Shown: positions 55,124 to 63,670 of the stretch, piece after piece
Position numbering within the stretch: position 1 is the stretch's first letter
Layout of the letters: each line of letters begins with the position of its first letter
Assembly: GCA_964432205.1 (NCBI GenBank)
Contig: CAYSMK010000004.1
Coordinates: forward strand, 62,001 to 126,000
Source: Geomobilibacter sp964432205
GTDB taxonomy: Bacteria; Desulfobacterota; Desulfuromonadia; Geobacterales; DSM-12255
DNA length: 64,000 nucleotides
Reading direction: 5' to 3'
The notes under the pieces: model-generated
Database searches by the model: none
Told to the model about the DNA's origin: nothing
The model's input: the letters and a program-made list of their open reading frames with translations, nothing else
Translations under genes and position numbers: made by a program

Positions 55124-55768
55124 TTACCTCCGGATAAATATCTCCCGGGCCAGGGCCGTATCTATGGCGAACTCGGAAAAGCCGACCCGGAAGATGTACG
55201 AGGGAAAGCTCTGCATCAGGACAACCCGGTTCCCCGGCAGGACCCCCATGGCCATCAGCTTCTGCATCTTCCGGTTGTCCTCGGTCTGGATGTAGGCGAT
55301 CTCCCCCTCTTCGCCGGACTTCAGCTCGGTCAGCGGGACCACCCCCAGATCTCCGGCGCGCTTTGCCTCATCGCAGCACTCCCCTGACGGAATCGGCTTG
55401 CCGTGGGGGCAGGTGGTGGGATGGTTGAGCATGGTGCAGACCTTCGCATCCACCCCTTCGTTCAGGAGGTGCTCGAACTGGCATGCCTTGTCCTCTGCAC
55501 CATCCCCACGGATATTGAGGACATCCATCATTAACCGCTCTGCCAGGCGATGGCGGCGAATGGTCTTGCGCCCCTCGTCCCGCCCTTCGGGCCGGAAATA
55601 GACCCGCCCCTCTTTCACCTCGACCAAGGCCAAGGCGGTCAGCTCCTTCAGTGCATCGCCATCGACGGCGAGCAAAAGCTTCTCGACATCGATAAATCCC
55701 TGGCCCTCTTCCTCAATGGCGCTCCACATCGTCTCCAGGATTTCTTCAGCCTTATCCGACAGTTTCAT
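55124..55768 (-). CDS. DtxR-family metal regulator fused to a FeoA domain
   Basis: This protein has 214 residues. The N-terminal winged helix and dimerisation/metal site of DtxR are visible (RRHRLAERLMMDVLNI, CQFEHLLN, CPHGKPIPSGECC), and the C-terminal part is an SH3-like FeoA domain (GVVPLTELKSGEEGEIAYIQTEDNRKMQKLMAMGVLPGNRVVLMQ). It lies in the feoB operon where a separate feoA is usual. It may regulate the operon and assist FeoB with one polypeptide. It overlaps its upstream neighbour by ATGA. Confidence 0.88.
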   Translation of the reverse strand: MKLSDKAEEILETMWSAIEEEGQGFIDVEKLLLAVDGDALKELTALALVEVKEGRVYFRPEGRDEGRKTIRRHRLAERLMMDVLNIRGDGAEDKACQFEHLLNEGVDAKVCTMLNHPTTCPHGKPIPSGECCDEAKRAGDLGVVPLTELKSGEEGEIAYIQTEDNRKMQKLMAMGVLPGNRVVLMQSFPSYIFRVGFSEFAIDTALAREIFIRR

Positions 55769-55950
55769 TGATCACTCCTTTTGCCGAAGACCTTCCTGAT
55801 CTTCTTCACTATCGCCGTTTCGGGCGGATTCTCGTAGTTGCAGCGGGGGCACCGGACCATTTTACAGCCACCCGGCATGCCGCACTGGCCGCACCCCCGT
55901 ATCCCTTCTTCCTCGCGAAACTCGTGGCCACAGAACCCGCAGCGGATCAT
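55765..55950 (-). CDS. Small Cys-rich zinc-ribbon-like Feo-associated protein
   Basis: This protein has 61 residues with eight cysteines in CGFC, GCGQC, GGC and CPRC groups, so it likely binds Zn or Fe-S. It starts at ATGA shared with the feoB stop and ends at ATGA shared with the DtxR-FeoA start. It could be a FeoC-like accessory. No catalytic motif is visible. Confidence 0.75.
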   Translation of the reverse strand: MIRCGFCGHEFREEEGIRGCGQCGMPGGCKMVRCPRCNYENPPETAIVKKIRKVFGKRSDQ

Positions 55951-57914
55951 ACGATCCCCGTCGCCAGCAGCAGCCGGTTCAGCCCGAAGCCGCTCCCGAA
56001 GGCCACCAGGCTGACGAAAACACCGATGCCGAGGGCAACCAGCCAACCCCGCTCCTTCTTCATCATCAGGAACTGGGCCACGCACGGAACGAACAGGGTA
56101 AGTGTGACCGCTGCCACTGCCAGTTGCCTGGCGTCAAGTATACCCTTGGTCTGCAGGTCGTAAAGTCCGGCAGCCCCGTAGTCCCTCCGGAAGAACCCGA
56201 AGATGAAGGCGACCGCCACCTCTTTCGGCAGGCCGAGCGCATGCATGGCCGGCGCCATCCAGGCCACCAGTTTTTCGAAGACCTGGAACATCTTGCCAAG
56301 CCAGAGGATGATCGAGGCGAGAATGAACAGGGGGAGGATCTCCAGGAAGTACCACTGCATCCGGGTGTAGGTCTTGGTCAGGATGTTGGAGAGCTGGGGA
56401 AGGCGCATGGGAGGGAGCTCCATGTAGAACATGGGAGCCTCGCCGGGCATGAGTCGTGCCGCCAGGAACCCGATGATCAGGAAGATGATTGCCATGCAGC
56501 CACCCCAGACCAGCAGTGCCATGGGAAATTTTGCCAGCAGGGAGAGAATCACCCCCAACTGGGCCGAACAGGGAATGGCAAGGGCCAGGAGCATGGTGGC
56601 AAGAACCCGTTCCCTGACCGTCTCCAGGGTGCGGGTGACCATGGTGGCCATGGTGCTGCAACCGAAACCGAGGACCATGGGGATCACGGCCCGGCCGTTC
56701 AGGCCGATGCATTTGAAGATCCGGTCCACCAGGAGCGCCAGGCGGGGAAAGTAACCGCTGTCCTCGAGCAGGGAGAAGAAGAGGAAGAAGGTGGCCACGA
56801 TGGGCAGGATGATCCCTACCGCATAGCGAAGCCCCAGGGTAATCACCCCGTATTCCCCCACCAGCAGCTCCTGAATCGCCACCCATGGCACATACGCCTT
56901 CACCAGACCGCTGACCCAGGGACTGAACAGTTCCTCGAAGAGCGTTCCCTCCAGAAAATCCACAAGGGTGCCGGCGCCGAAATCGCCGACGAACTTGTAG
57001 AGACCGAAATAGAGCACCACCAGGAGCAGGGGGATGCCGGTCTGGGGACGAACGGCCAGTTGCGACAAGCGCTCGCCGGTGGTCACGCGGCGACGATCCG
57101 GCAACCGGAGCACACCGTCCAGCAGTCCCTTGACGATCCCCTTCCGCTCCAGGGAGAGGTCTAGGTGAAACGATTCGCGGCGCTCGAAGATCCGCTCCTT
57201 GACGACCGCTTCGACCGCCAGGTGATTGTCCCCTTCCGCTTCCCGGACCAGGGCGGCAACCTCTTCGTCCCGCTGCAGAAGCAGCAGTGCAACTGCGGTG
57301 CGCGAGAGACAATAGTCGCCCTTCAGTTGCCCGGCCACGGCGGCGATGTCTCCCTCCAATCGACGGGAATACGGAAAGGCCAGCTGACAGCGCGGGGCGT
57401 GTCCGGTAATTGCCTGCCGGATTTCGGTAAGCCCCCGCTTCTTGGCCGTCGCTGCACCGATAACCGGAATCCCCAGCCGATCTGAAAGGATCTTGAGATC
57501 GATGGAAAGTCCGATCCGTTCGGCCTCGTCCATGATGTTCACGACCAGCACCAGGGGCAGCCCCGCCTCGATAAGCTGGAGGGTCATGGTCAGCATCCGC
57601 TCCAGGTTACGGGCATCCAGGACATGGAGAACAAGGTCGGGCCGTTCGTTCAGGAGGATCTCCCGGGCGACCCGCTCTTCCTCGGTAATGGGCAGGATGG
57701 AGTACATCCCGGGGGTATCGATGATCTCGCACTGAATCCCGTCGATGACGGTATTCCCCCGGGAGACCTCCACCGAGGTACCCGGGTAGTTGGAAACGGT
57801 CACATAGGCGCCGGTCAGGGCATTGAACAGTACACTCTTGCCCACGTTCGGATTGCCGACCAGCGCGACCTTCCGGGTGGTCGGCGCCACGTGCTCTGCT
57901 TCTTTCTGGGTCAT
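55947..57914 (-). CDS. feoB: Ferrous iron transporter FeoB
   Basis: This protein has 655 residues. The N-terminal G domain shows GNPNVGKSVLFNALTG, DTPGMYS and VNIMDEAE, and a guanine-dissociation-inhibitor region follows. The membrane part has two gate repeats (VLGFGCSTMATMVTR and the C-terminal LFVPCVAQFLMM). It is a full-length Fe(II) importer for anaerobic growth. A Fur-box-like site precedes it. Confidence 0.97.
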   Translation of the reverse strand: MTQKEAEHVAPTTRKVALVGNPNVGKSVLFNALTGAYVTVSNYPGTSVEVSRGNTVIDGIQCEIIDTPGMYSILPITEEERVAREILLNERPDLVLHVLDARNLERMLTMTLQLIEAGLPLVLVVNIMDEAERIGLSIDLKILSDRLGIPVIGAATAKKRGLTEIRQAITGHAPRCQLAFPYSRRLEGDIAAVAGQLKGDYCLSRTAVALLLLQRDEEVAALVREAEGDNHLAVEAVVKERIFERRESFHLDLSLERKGIVKGLLDGVLRLPDRRRVTTGERLSQLAVRPQTGIPLLLVVLYFGLYKFVGDFGAGTLVDFLEGTLFEELFSPWVSGLVKAYVPWVAIQELLVGEYGVITLGLRYAVGIILPIVATFFLFFSLLEDSGYFPRLALLVDRIFKCIGLNGRAVIPMVLGFGCSTMATMVTRTLETVRERVLATMLLALAIPCSAQLGVILSLLAKFPMALLVWGGCMAIIFLIIGFLAARLMPGEAPMFYMELPPMRLPQLSNILTKTYTRMQWYFLEILPLFILASIILWLGKMFQVFEKLVAWMAPAMHALGLPKEVAVAFIFGFFRRDYGAAGLYDLQTKGILDARQLAVAAVTLTLFVPCVAQFLMMKKERGWLVALGIGVFVSLVAFGSGFGLNRLLLATGIV

Positions 57915-57947
57915 GAGGTTGCTACCTTTCTTTCCGCTCGATGCTTT

Positions 57948-57962
57948 TGATAATCATTTTCA
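57948..57962 (-). promoter_or_regulatory. Fur box upstream of feoB
   Basis: TGATAATCATTTTCA matches the Fur 15-mer at 13 of 15 positions and lies 34 nt before feoB. It is the best Fur site in the window. Confidence 0.75.
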
Positions 57963-57980
57963 ATTTATCGACAAAAAATT

Positions 57981-58412
57981 TTACCGCTGGCACTTGGCGC
58001 ACATGCCGTAGAGCTCCAGCTTGTGGGTTTCGATCCTGAAGCCGTGCTGGCGGGCCACATCAGCCTGCAACTGCTCGATCGTCTCGTTCTCGAACTCGAC
58101 GATCGTCCCGCAGCGCGTACAGACCAGGTGATCATGATGCTCACCGGCCGTCACGTGCTCGTAGCGGGTCTGGCCGTCCCCGAACTGTGTCTCCCGGGCT
58201 ATCCCGGATTCGGCAAACAGCTTCAGGGTCCGATAGACCGTGGCATAGCCGATCCCGGGATTCTTGGCCCGGAGTTTTCGGTAGAGCTCTTCGATGCTGA
58301 TATGGCGATCTGCGGAGAGGAACGCATCCAGGATGATGTCCCGCTGCCTGGTGGAGCGGAGCCCCTTGGCAGTGATGAATTCTCTGAAGACCTGCTTCTT
58401 GGCCCGCTTCAC
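57981..58412 (-). CDS. fur: Fur-family ferric uptake regulator
   Basis: This protein has 143 residues. The winged helix includes RSTRQRDIILDAFLSADRHISIEELYRKL and YATVYRTLKLFAESGI. The metal sites are in EHHDHLVCTRCGTIVEFEN and the C-terminal MCAKC. The tandem His/Cys pattern fits Fur rather than Zur or PerR, though these cannot be told apart with certainty by eye. It has its own Fur-box-like site. Confidence 0.92.
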   Translation of the reverse strand: MKRAKKQVFREFITAKGLRSTRQRDIILDAFLSADRHISIEELYRKLRAKNPGIGYATVYRTLKLFAESGIARETQFGDGQTRYEHVTAGEHHDHLVCTRCGTIVEFENETIEQLQADVARQHGFRIETHKLELYGMCAKCQR

Positions 58413-58423
58413 GAAACGCCCCT

Positions 58424-59410
58424 CTATTGAAAGTGATTTTCACTGTACAGAGACGACCCCGTCCTGTCAACAGGTTTTTCCGGCACTGGCTTCTGGTGAC
58501 GCTTGCCGAATACTACCGATGCAACAACGGCGATGGCCAGCGACAGGAAGATAACCGTCAATGAAACGGCAACAGGGATGTGAAAGCCGCTCACCCCTGC
58601 CAGCATCTTCACGCCGACAAAGGCCAGGATGAACGAGATGCCGAATTTGAGATACACGAACATGCCTATGACATTCGCCAGCAGGAAGTAGAGCGCCCGC
58701 AGCCCCATGATGGCAAAGATGTTGGAGGTAAAGACAATGAACGGGTCAAGGGTGACGGCAAAGATCGCCGGTATGGAATCGAGAGCAAAGATCAGATCGC
58801 TCCACTCCACCATGATCAGGGCAACCAGCAGGGGGCTGGCCACCAGCATTCCACACCGGCGGGTGACGAACCAGTCGCTCCTGATGCGCCGGGTGACCGG
58901 CAACAGCTTCCGGACCAGCCGTACTACCAGATTCCGTTCCGGATCAATATCCCCCTCACTGCCGAAGGCCATCTTGACGGCGGTAACCACCAACAGGCCA
59001 CCGAACACGTAAAAAAGCCAGTGAAAGCGTTCCAGCAGTTCTATGCCGGCAAAGATGAAAATGGCCCGCATCACCAGGGCACCAATGATCCCCCACTTGA
59101 GAATGCGGGCCTGATGGTGTCCGCGCACGCCAAAATAGGAAAAGATCATGACAAAGACAAAGAGGTTGTCGACGGAAAGCGATTTTTCGATCACATAGCC
59201 GGTGAAAAATTCGAGTGCCTTCCCACTCCCCATGGTCAGATATATGCCGGCATTGAAGGCCAAGGCCAGTGAGATCCAGACGATGCTCCAGATCAGCGCC
59301 TCGCGGAACGAGACCTCATGGCTCTTGCGGTTGAGACCGAGGTCAACCGCAAGCATGGCTCCGAAGAGCAGACTGAAGACGAGCCACATGAGCGTAGTTT
59401 CAGACATCAC
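58424..59410 (-). CDS. TerC/Alx-family membrane protein, probable manganese exporter
   Basis: This protein has 328 residues with about nine helices. SLSVDNLFVFVMIFSYFGV and DLIFALDSIPAIFAVTLDPFIVFTSNIFAIMGLRALYFLL are the TerC signatures. Alx-type members under yybP-ykoY riboswitches export Mn(II). Here it follows htpX, which carries that riboswitch. The last codons overlap the Fur box for the next gene. Confidence 0.9.
   Translation of the reverse strand: MMSETTLMWLVFSLLFGAMLAVDLGLNRKSHEVSFREALIWSIVWISLALAFNAGIYLTMGSGKALEFFTGYVIEKSLSVDNLFVFVMIFSYFGVRGHHQARILKWGIIGALVMRAIFIFAGIELLERFHWLFYVFGGLLVVTAVKMAFGSEGDIDPERNLVVRLVRKLLPVTRRIRSDWFVTRRCGMLVASPLLVALIMVEWSDLIFALDSIPAIFAVTLDPFIVFTSNIFAIMGLRALYFLLANVIGMFVYLKFGISFILAFVGVKMLAGVSGFHIPVAVSLTVIFLSLAIAVVASVVFGKRHQKPVPEKPVDRTGSSLYSENHFQ
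58428..58442 (-). promoter_or_regulatory. Fur-box-like site upstream of fur
   Basis: TGAAAGTGATTTTCA has the palindromic TGAAA/TTTCA ends of a Fur box. It lies 15 nt before fur and inside the 3' end of terC. Confidence 0.65.
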
Positions 59411-59431
59411 GGTCCTTTCTGAAAGGTCAGT

Positions 59432-60289
59432 TTACCTTCCGGCTCTCGCCAGCCCTTCCAGCCGGGCGATCCGCTCCTCCATCGGCGGATGGGTGGAGAA
59501 CAGGTTCAGGAGAGCCCCGCCGGTAAGCGGGTTGACAATGAACATGTGTGCCGACGCCGGTCGCGCCTCCTGCATCGGGATCATCTGCGATGCCGTGTGG
59601 AGCTTGTGCAGTGCACTTGCCAGGGCCAGCGGCCGGCCGCAGATCCTGGCGCCGCTCTCGTCGGCCAGGTATTCCCGGGAGCGGGAAACCGCCATCTGGA
59701 TCAGCATGGCTGCAATCGGGGCGATTATGGCCATGGCCAGCGAGCCGACCAGACTTCCCCCCCCTTCTTCGTCATCACTCCGCCCTGCTCCGAACATCGC
59801 CCCCCACTGAAGCATGTTGCCGAGCATGGAGATGGCGCCGGCAAAGGTAGCGGCAATGGTCCCCACCAGGATGTCCCGGTTCTGGACGTGGGCCAGTTCG
59901 TGGGCCATGACCCCTTCCAGCTCTTCGGGCGAGAGGATGCGCAAAATCCCCTCGGTGGCGGCCACCGCGGCATGATTCGGATTGCGACCGGTGGCAAAGG
60001 CATTGGGACTTTCGGACGGAATGATGTAGACCCGCGGCATCGGAAGACCGGCTTGAAGCGCCAGTCGCCGTACCATGCCGTAGAAGGCGGGATGGTCATG
60101 CTCGCCGATCTCCTGGGCGCCATACATTTTCAGGACGATCTTGTCGGAAAACCAGTAGGAAAAGAAGTTCATGGCCAAGGCCATGAAGAAGGCGAAGACC
60201 ATGCCGGTCTTGCCGCCGATGGCACTCCCCATGAGAACCATCAGCACGGTGAGAAGGGAGAGGAGAAGGGTGGTCTTGAGTTGATTCAT
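59432..60289 (-). CDS. htpX: Membrane zinc metalloprotease HtpX
   Basis: This protein has 285 residues. The zinc motif EGVMAHELAHVQNRD is near residue 125, with membrane segments before and after it. SREYLADESGARICGRPLALASAL and STHPPMEERIARLE are signatures. It degrades misfolded inner-membrane proteins. It is the first gene after the manganese riboswitch. Confidence 0.95.
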   Translation of the reverse strand: MNQLKTTLLLSLLTVLMVLMGSAIGGKTGMVFAFFMALAMNFFSYWFSDKIVLKMYGAQEIGEHDHPAFYGMVRRLALQAGLPMPRVYIIPSESPNAFATGRNPNHAAVAATEGILRILSPEELEGVMAHELAHVQNRDILVGTIAATFAGAISMLGNMLQWGAMFGAGRSDDEEGGGSLVGSLAMAIIAPIAAMLIQMAVSRSREYLADESGARICGRPLALASALHKLHTASQMIPMQEARPASAHMFIVNPLTGGALLNLFSTHPPMEERIARLEGLARAGR

Positions 60290-60331
60290 TGCTAGTGCCT
60301 CCGACGACGTTGGTTATCGCCGGGGGCCCAT

Positions 60332-60376
60332 AAAAAAGACCTTTACCCCCGGCATGGTTGCCTGGATAAAGGTCTT
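60332..60376 (-). terminator. Riboswitch-controlled terminator before htpX
   Basis: AAGACCTTTA (60367-60376) pairs with TAAAGGTCTT (60336-60345) followed by T's. The 5' arm is the same CAAGACCTTTA that closes the aptamer, so aptamer folding and the terminator exclude each other. Confidence 0.85.
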
Positions 60377-60470
60377 GTTGGCAGATATCTGCCCCGGTCC
60401 CGGGCCTTTTAGGCCGTATTGACGGAATCCGGGTCGGCCTTTTCGGTGGCCGATAACTACTCCCCTTTAC
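60364..60470 (-). ncRNA. yybP-ykoY manganese riboswitch
   Basis: The minus-strand RNA begins TAAAGGGGAGTAG, has internal hairpins (GGCAGATATCTGCC among them) and closes with CAAGACCTTTA. These two flanks are the invariant core of the yybP-ykoY class. It lies between a strong promoter and htpX. It senses Mn(II) in known cases, and the overlapping terminator predicts an ON switch. Confidence 0.88.
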
Positions 60471-60480
60471 GTTTGATCAA

Positions 60481-60509
60481 AAGATAGTAATTTGCGGTTC
60501 GAATGTCAA
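60481..60509 (-). promoter_or_regulatory. Sigma-70 promoter of the riboswitch-htpX-terC unit
   Basis: On the minus strand a perfect TTGACA (60504-60509) is followed after 17 nt by TATCTT (60481-60486). The start is predicted a few bases before the aptamer. Confidence 0.75.
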
Positions 60510-60519
60510 GGGGATTTCC

Positions 60520-61167
60520 TTACGAGCCGTCTCCGGGAACCGGTAGTGCGGCCGCCTGCGTGACCGAGACATCCTGAAGGGTCGACTGTTCCGCTGTCGG
60601 AGCCACCGCGGACGGTTCGAGCTGCGGCTCCGGCGGCACGGCCTGAAATACCGGGGCAGTTTGACCCTGCCGATAGTCTGGTGGCATCTCATGCCGGTGT
60701 CCAGCCTTTTCGTTCCGTCGGTCGCTGGCCTCGATCCCCTGCAATTGCCTGAAGACCATCTGTGCATACCGGTCCCGCTTGTCAGGAGTCTGGCTGTTGT
60801 AACAGCCGATCGCCTTCCAACTGTAGCCGTACTTGCTCATGCAGGTGGCCAGTATCCAACTCCCGGTCATCGTGTTGTAACAGGCATCACCGAGCAGGTT
60901 CCACCGATCCCGCCCCAGGACCGGCGCCCAGCTCGAATTGATCTGCATGAGGCCGAAATCGTAGGTACCGTTCGTATTCCGATGAATCGCACCGGGGTTG
61001 AAGTTGGATTCAACCTTTGCTATGGCGCGCAGGATCAACGGATTGATGCCATACAGGGCACCGGCCTCTTCAAAGCAAAACGCCGAGGAGTCTGCGCCCA
61101 GCAGATGAACCAGCAACGCCGCAACGCCCAGGTACCGTATCGTCTTCATGCAGCGAGAAGCCAACAT
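60520..61167 (-). CDS. Lytic transglycosylase, SLT domain
   Basis: This protein has about 215 residues. After a signal segment the domain starts CFEEAGALYGINPLILRAIAKVESNFNPGAIHRN, with the catalytic Glu in VES, then TYDFGLMQINSSW and CYNSQTP. It is like MltE or VirB1-type transglycosylases that cut peptidoglycan. The C-terminal third is Pro/Ala-rich and disordered. The ATG at 61167 has GCGGAGGAAG. Confidence 0.88.
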   Translation of the reverse strand: MLASRCMKTIRYLGVAALLVHLLGADSSAFCFEEAGALYGINPLILRAIAKVESNFNPGAIHRNTNGTYDFGLMQINSSWAPVLGRDRWNLLGDACYNTMTGSWILATCMSKYGYSWKAIGCYNSQTPDKRDRYAQMVFRQLQGIEASDRRNEKAGHRHEMPPDYRQGQTAPVFQAVPPEPQLEPSAVAPTAEQSTLQDVSVTQAAALPVPGDGS

Positions 61168-61190
61168 CTTCCTCCGCAACCGATCTATTG

Positions 61191-61592
61191 TCAACGAAGC
61201 GGTTCTTCCAGCACTATCAAGTAGCCGTCCGGATCGAAACACCAGAGTTCCTTGACACCATAGGGCTTGAGCTCCAGGGGATAGAGCAGCTCCATCTCCT
61301 CTTCCAGAATCGCCTCGTAAATGCCGTCCAGATCCTTCACCCGAAAATGGAGAGTCATGCCGATACCACGAGGGCACGACTCGAAACGTTCGGCAAGAAT
61401 CGGATGGTTCTGAAGAACGGCTGCCTCCTGGACGAAGATCAGTTCGAAGCCACCCGCAGCAAGGACCAGATGCTCCGGCGCACCGGGGGCAGTCAAGGCC
61501 CGCTGGACTGGTAGTTCCAGGATGCCGCCATAAAAGGCTTCGGTCGTATCCAAATCGACAACCGTCAGCTGCATTCCGCCGTGAATCCCCAT
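61191..61592 (-). CDS. VOC/glyoxalase-like protein
   Basis: This protein has 133 residues, one VOC unit (LTVVDLDTTEAFYGGILELPVQR ... FRVKDLDGIYEAILEE ... CFDPDGYLIVLEEP). Such proteins bind a metal with His/Glu and act on varied small molecules. The substrate is unknown. Confidence 0.8.
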   Translation of the reverse strand: MGIHGGMQLTVVDLDTTEAFYGGILELPVQRALTAPGAPEHLVLAAGGFELIFVQEAAVLQNHPILAERFESCPRGIGMTLHFRVKDLDGIYEAILEEEMELLYPLELKPYGVKELWCFDPDGYLIVLEEPLR

Positions 61593-61605
61593 GGTAGAGC
61601 CTCTC

Positions 61606-62325
61606 TCATTCGGTAAAGCGCATGAAATAGCGCTGCACCACCGACAGGGAATTGGAGAAGATCATGATGCCGACCACCACCAGGAAAACACCGGTAATCA
61701 CCTCCATGATCCGGATATGCTTCTTGAAGCGGTTGAAAAAGACCATGAACTGGTGCATGGCCAGACTGGCGAGAAAAAAGGGAATAGCGAGCCCCAGCGA
61801 GTACACAAGGAGTAGAGCGATCCCCTTGTAGACGGTCTCCTCGGTGGCGGCAACCATGAGAATGGAGGCGAGGATCGGCCCGATGCAGGGGGTCCAGCCG
61901 GCAGCAAAGGCAAGTCCTACCAGGAAACTCCCCAGAAAACCGGCCGGTTTCCGATGGAGGGTGACCCGTTTTTCCCCCAGGAGCAGGTGGATCGGCACCA
62001 AACCACTCACATGAATGCCGAAGACAACGATCAGGATGCCACCAACCCGGCGGATCATGTTCATATGCTCCTGCAAAAAACCGCCGACAAAGGTCGCCGA
62101 TGCCCCCAACAGGACGAAGACCACCGTGAAGCCGGCGATGAACAGCAGGGTATGGATAATGGTCTGTTCCCGCACCTTATGGGTTGGGTGCTCGGCCTGC
62201 AGGTCGGCAAAGGAAAGCCCGGTGATGTAGGTGATAAAGGAGGGGATAAGCGGGAGAACGCAGGGGGAAAGGAACGACAGAAGGCCGGCGATGAACGCCC
62301 CGAAATAGCTGATGTTATCTTCCAC
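61606..62325 (-). CDS. ccdA: CcdA/DsbD-type thiol-disulfide transporter
   Basis: This protein has about 239 residues and six membrane helices. The N-terminus GAFIAGLLSFLSPCVLPLIPSFITYITG and GLAFAAGWTPCIGPILASIL carry the paired Cys residues. It passes reducing power from the cytoplasm to periplasmic thioredoxin-like proteins; the partner TlpA-like gene is just downstream in gene order. The GTG at 62325 follows GGGAGG. Confidence 0.92.
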   Translation of the reverse strand: MEDNISYFGAFIAGLLSFLSPCVLPLIPSFITYITGLSFADLQAEHPTHKVREQTIIHTLLFIAGFTVVFVLLGASATFVGGFLQEHMNMIRRVGGILIVVFGIHVSGLVPIHLLLGEKRVTLHRKPAGFLGSFLVGLAFAAGWTPCIGPILASILMVAATEETVYKGIALLLVYSLGLAIPFFLASLAMHQFMVFFNRFKKHIRIMEVITGVFLVVVGIMIFSNSLSVVQRYFMRFTE

Positions 62326-62405
62326 GTCGCCTCCCGCCTGATGCCATACATAAAGCTTCCGGGGCCTGCACCCCGTCGGGTTCAAATGGAACGGGCACAC
62401 CGGGA

Positions 62406-62939
62406 CTACTGCCCCAGTAAGCCGTTCAGGTAACCTATCACTTCAGGGGCACTCCAGTCCATTCCGCCGATCACTTTTTTCAGTATAACACCCTTCTTGT
62501 CCACAACAAAAGTTTCAGGCACACCGGTGGTGCCATAGAGGCCGGCCACCTTCTGCTCACCGTCCAGGTATGCCGGCAGGGTCTGGCCACTATTGGCAAA
62601 AAACTGCTCAATCGCCCCCTTCCCCCCTTCGTCGATGGAGATGGCCAGCATCTGAAACGGTTTGCCGGCCATGGCCTGATTCAACTTCATCATGGAAGGA
62701 ATCTCCTCCCGACAGGGAGGGCACCAGGTGGCCCAGAAATTGACGAGCACCACCTTGCCTCGCAAATCGGAGAGCGTTACCTCCTTGCCGGTCAGGTCCC
62801 TGACGGTGAAGTCAGGAGCTACGGCTCCCTCGATGGCCTTCGTCGTCGGCACCTTCGCCTTGCCTCTATCATCACCCTTGCTGCAGCCGGCAAAGGCAAC
62901 AGCCAGCATTACCAGCAAAAGTGCAATCAGTCGCTTCAT
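62406..62939 (-). CDS. TlpA/ResA-like thioredoxin lipoprotein
   Basis: This protein has 177 residues with a lipobox (AVAFAGC, Cys19). The thioredoxin active site WCPPC is at residues 72-76 (NFWATWCPPCREEIPSMMK) and the cis-Pro region is GTTGVPETFVVDKKG. It probably keeps apo-cytochrome cysteines reduced with CcdA for heme attachment. Confidence 0.93.
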   Translation of the reverse strand: MKRLIALLLVMLAVAFAGCSKGDDRGKAKVPTTKAIEGAVAPDFTVRDLTGKEVTLSDLRGKVVLVNFWATWCPPCREEIPSMMKLNQAMAGKPFQMLAISIDEGGKGAIEQFFANSGQTLPAYLDGEQKVAGLYGTTGVPETFVVDKKGVILKKVIGGMDWSAPEVIGYLNGLLGQ

Positions 62940-63265
62940 CGTAACATTCCTCCTGGTATCTGATAGGGTTCGTCATGGTCAAGCCAGCAATCAAAACAGC
63001 ACGTGGGAAGCATAGACGGCTACCACGTGAAGGCGGCAAGCCCGCTGAAACAACGCAGCAACAATTGAAAGGGGGAAACAACGCCGAAGGATATCATGAA
63101 TGTGTGGAATGGGGAGAAAGCAGGAGCGAAACAGACCAATGCCCTTCGATGGCAAAGACAAGTAAAGCAATTCGCACAAACGGCCCCGGTGTCATGGGAC
63201 ACTATTATGCCAATTCCCCAATGAATGCAAGGACCTTTTCCTGCGGAAAGAGGATCTTCCCGCGG
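62940..63265. other. Gene-free stretch upstream of the TlpA-like gene
   Basis: This 326-nt region has no ORF with a family match or a clear ribosome binding site. A CACGTG-type inverted pair (about 63001-63040) is the only structure I noticed. Confidence 0.5.
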
Positions 63266-63520
63266 TCAGGAGTTTCCTTCCTGATGGTTGGCAATCCCTT
63301 TGAACTCTTTCATCATCCGGCGGGAACTGATTGCCAGTGGCAGCAGGCTCTCGTGCTTGGCAAGAGCCTCTTCCAGCGAATCTCCGTCGTTGATGATGTC
63401 GTCGTCCTCAAAACGGGTTGTTGCAACGTGTCGACCATCAGCCCGGCAGAAAACTTTGACCGTGTAACGGTCCCCATTCATCTCGATTTCGGTTTGATGA
63501 ACGAGTCGGTGTTCTTCCAT
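63266..63520 (-). CDS. Conserved-looking small hypothetical protein
   Basis: This protein has about 84 residues, soluble and charged, with MNGDRYTVKVFCRADGRHVATTRFEDDDII and DGDSLEEALAKHESLLPLAISSR. GGAG lies nine nt before the ATG at 63520; an ATG at 63526 and a TTG at 63538 are alternatives. I do not recognise the family. Confidence 0.65.
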   Translation of the reverse strand: MEEHRLVHQTEIEMNGDRYTVKVFCRADGRHVATTRFEDDDIINDGDSLEEALAKHESLLPLAISSRRMMKEFKGIANHQEGNS

Positions 63521-63670
63521 GTGCATTTTCTCCGGCAAAATTAGCTGCTATTGCCTAGCTGGACAAAATAACAAGCAAATTCTATACCGGCATAAAACAG
63601 TATATAATCCGTGCAGGCGGGGCATGAGCGGGGGGAGAGAGAAGCTATTTGACGGGGAGGGAACGGCGAT

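Noticed and set aside
62975..63544. 189-codon plus-strand open frame over the gap and the small hypothetical gene
   Set aside because: No ribosome binding site, half of it antisense to the better-supported 84-residue gene, no family motif.
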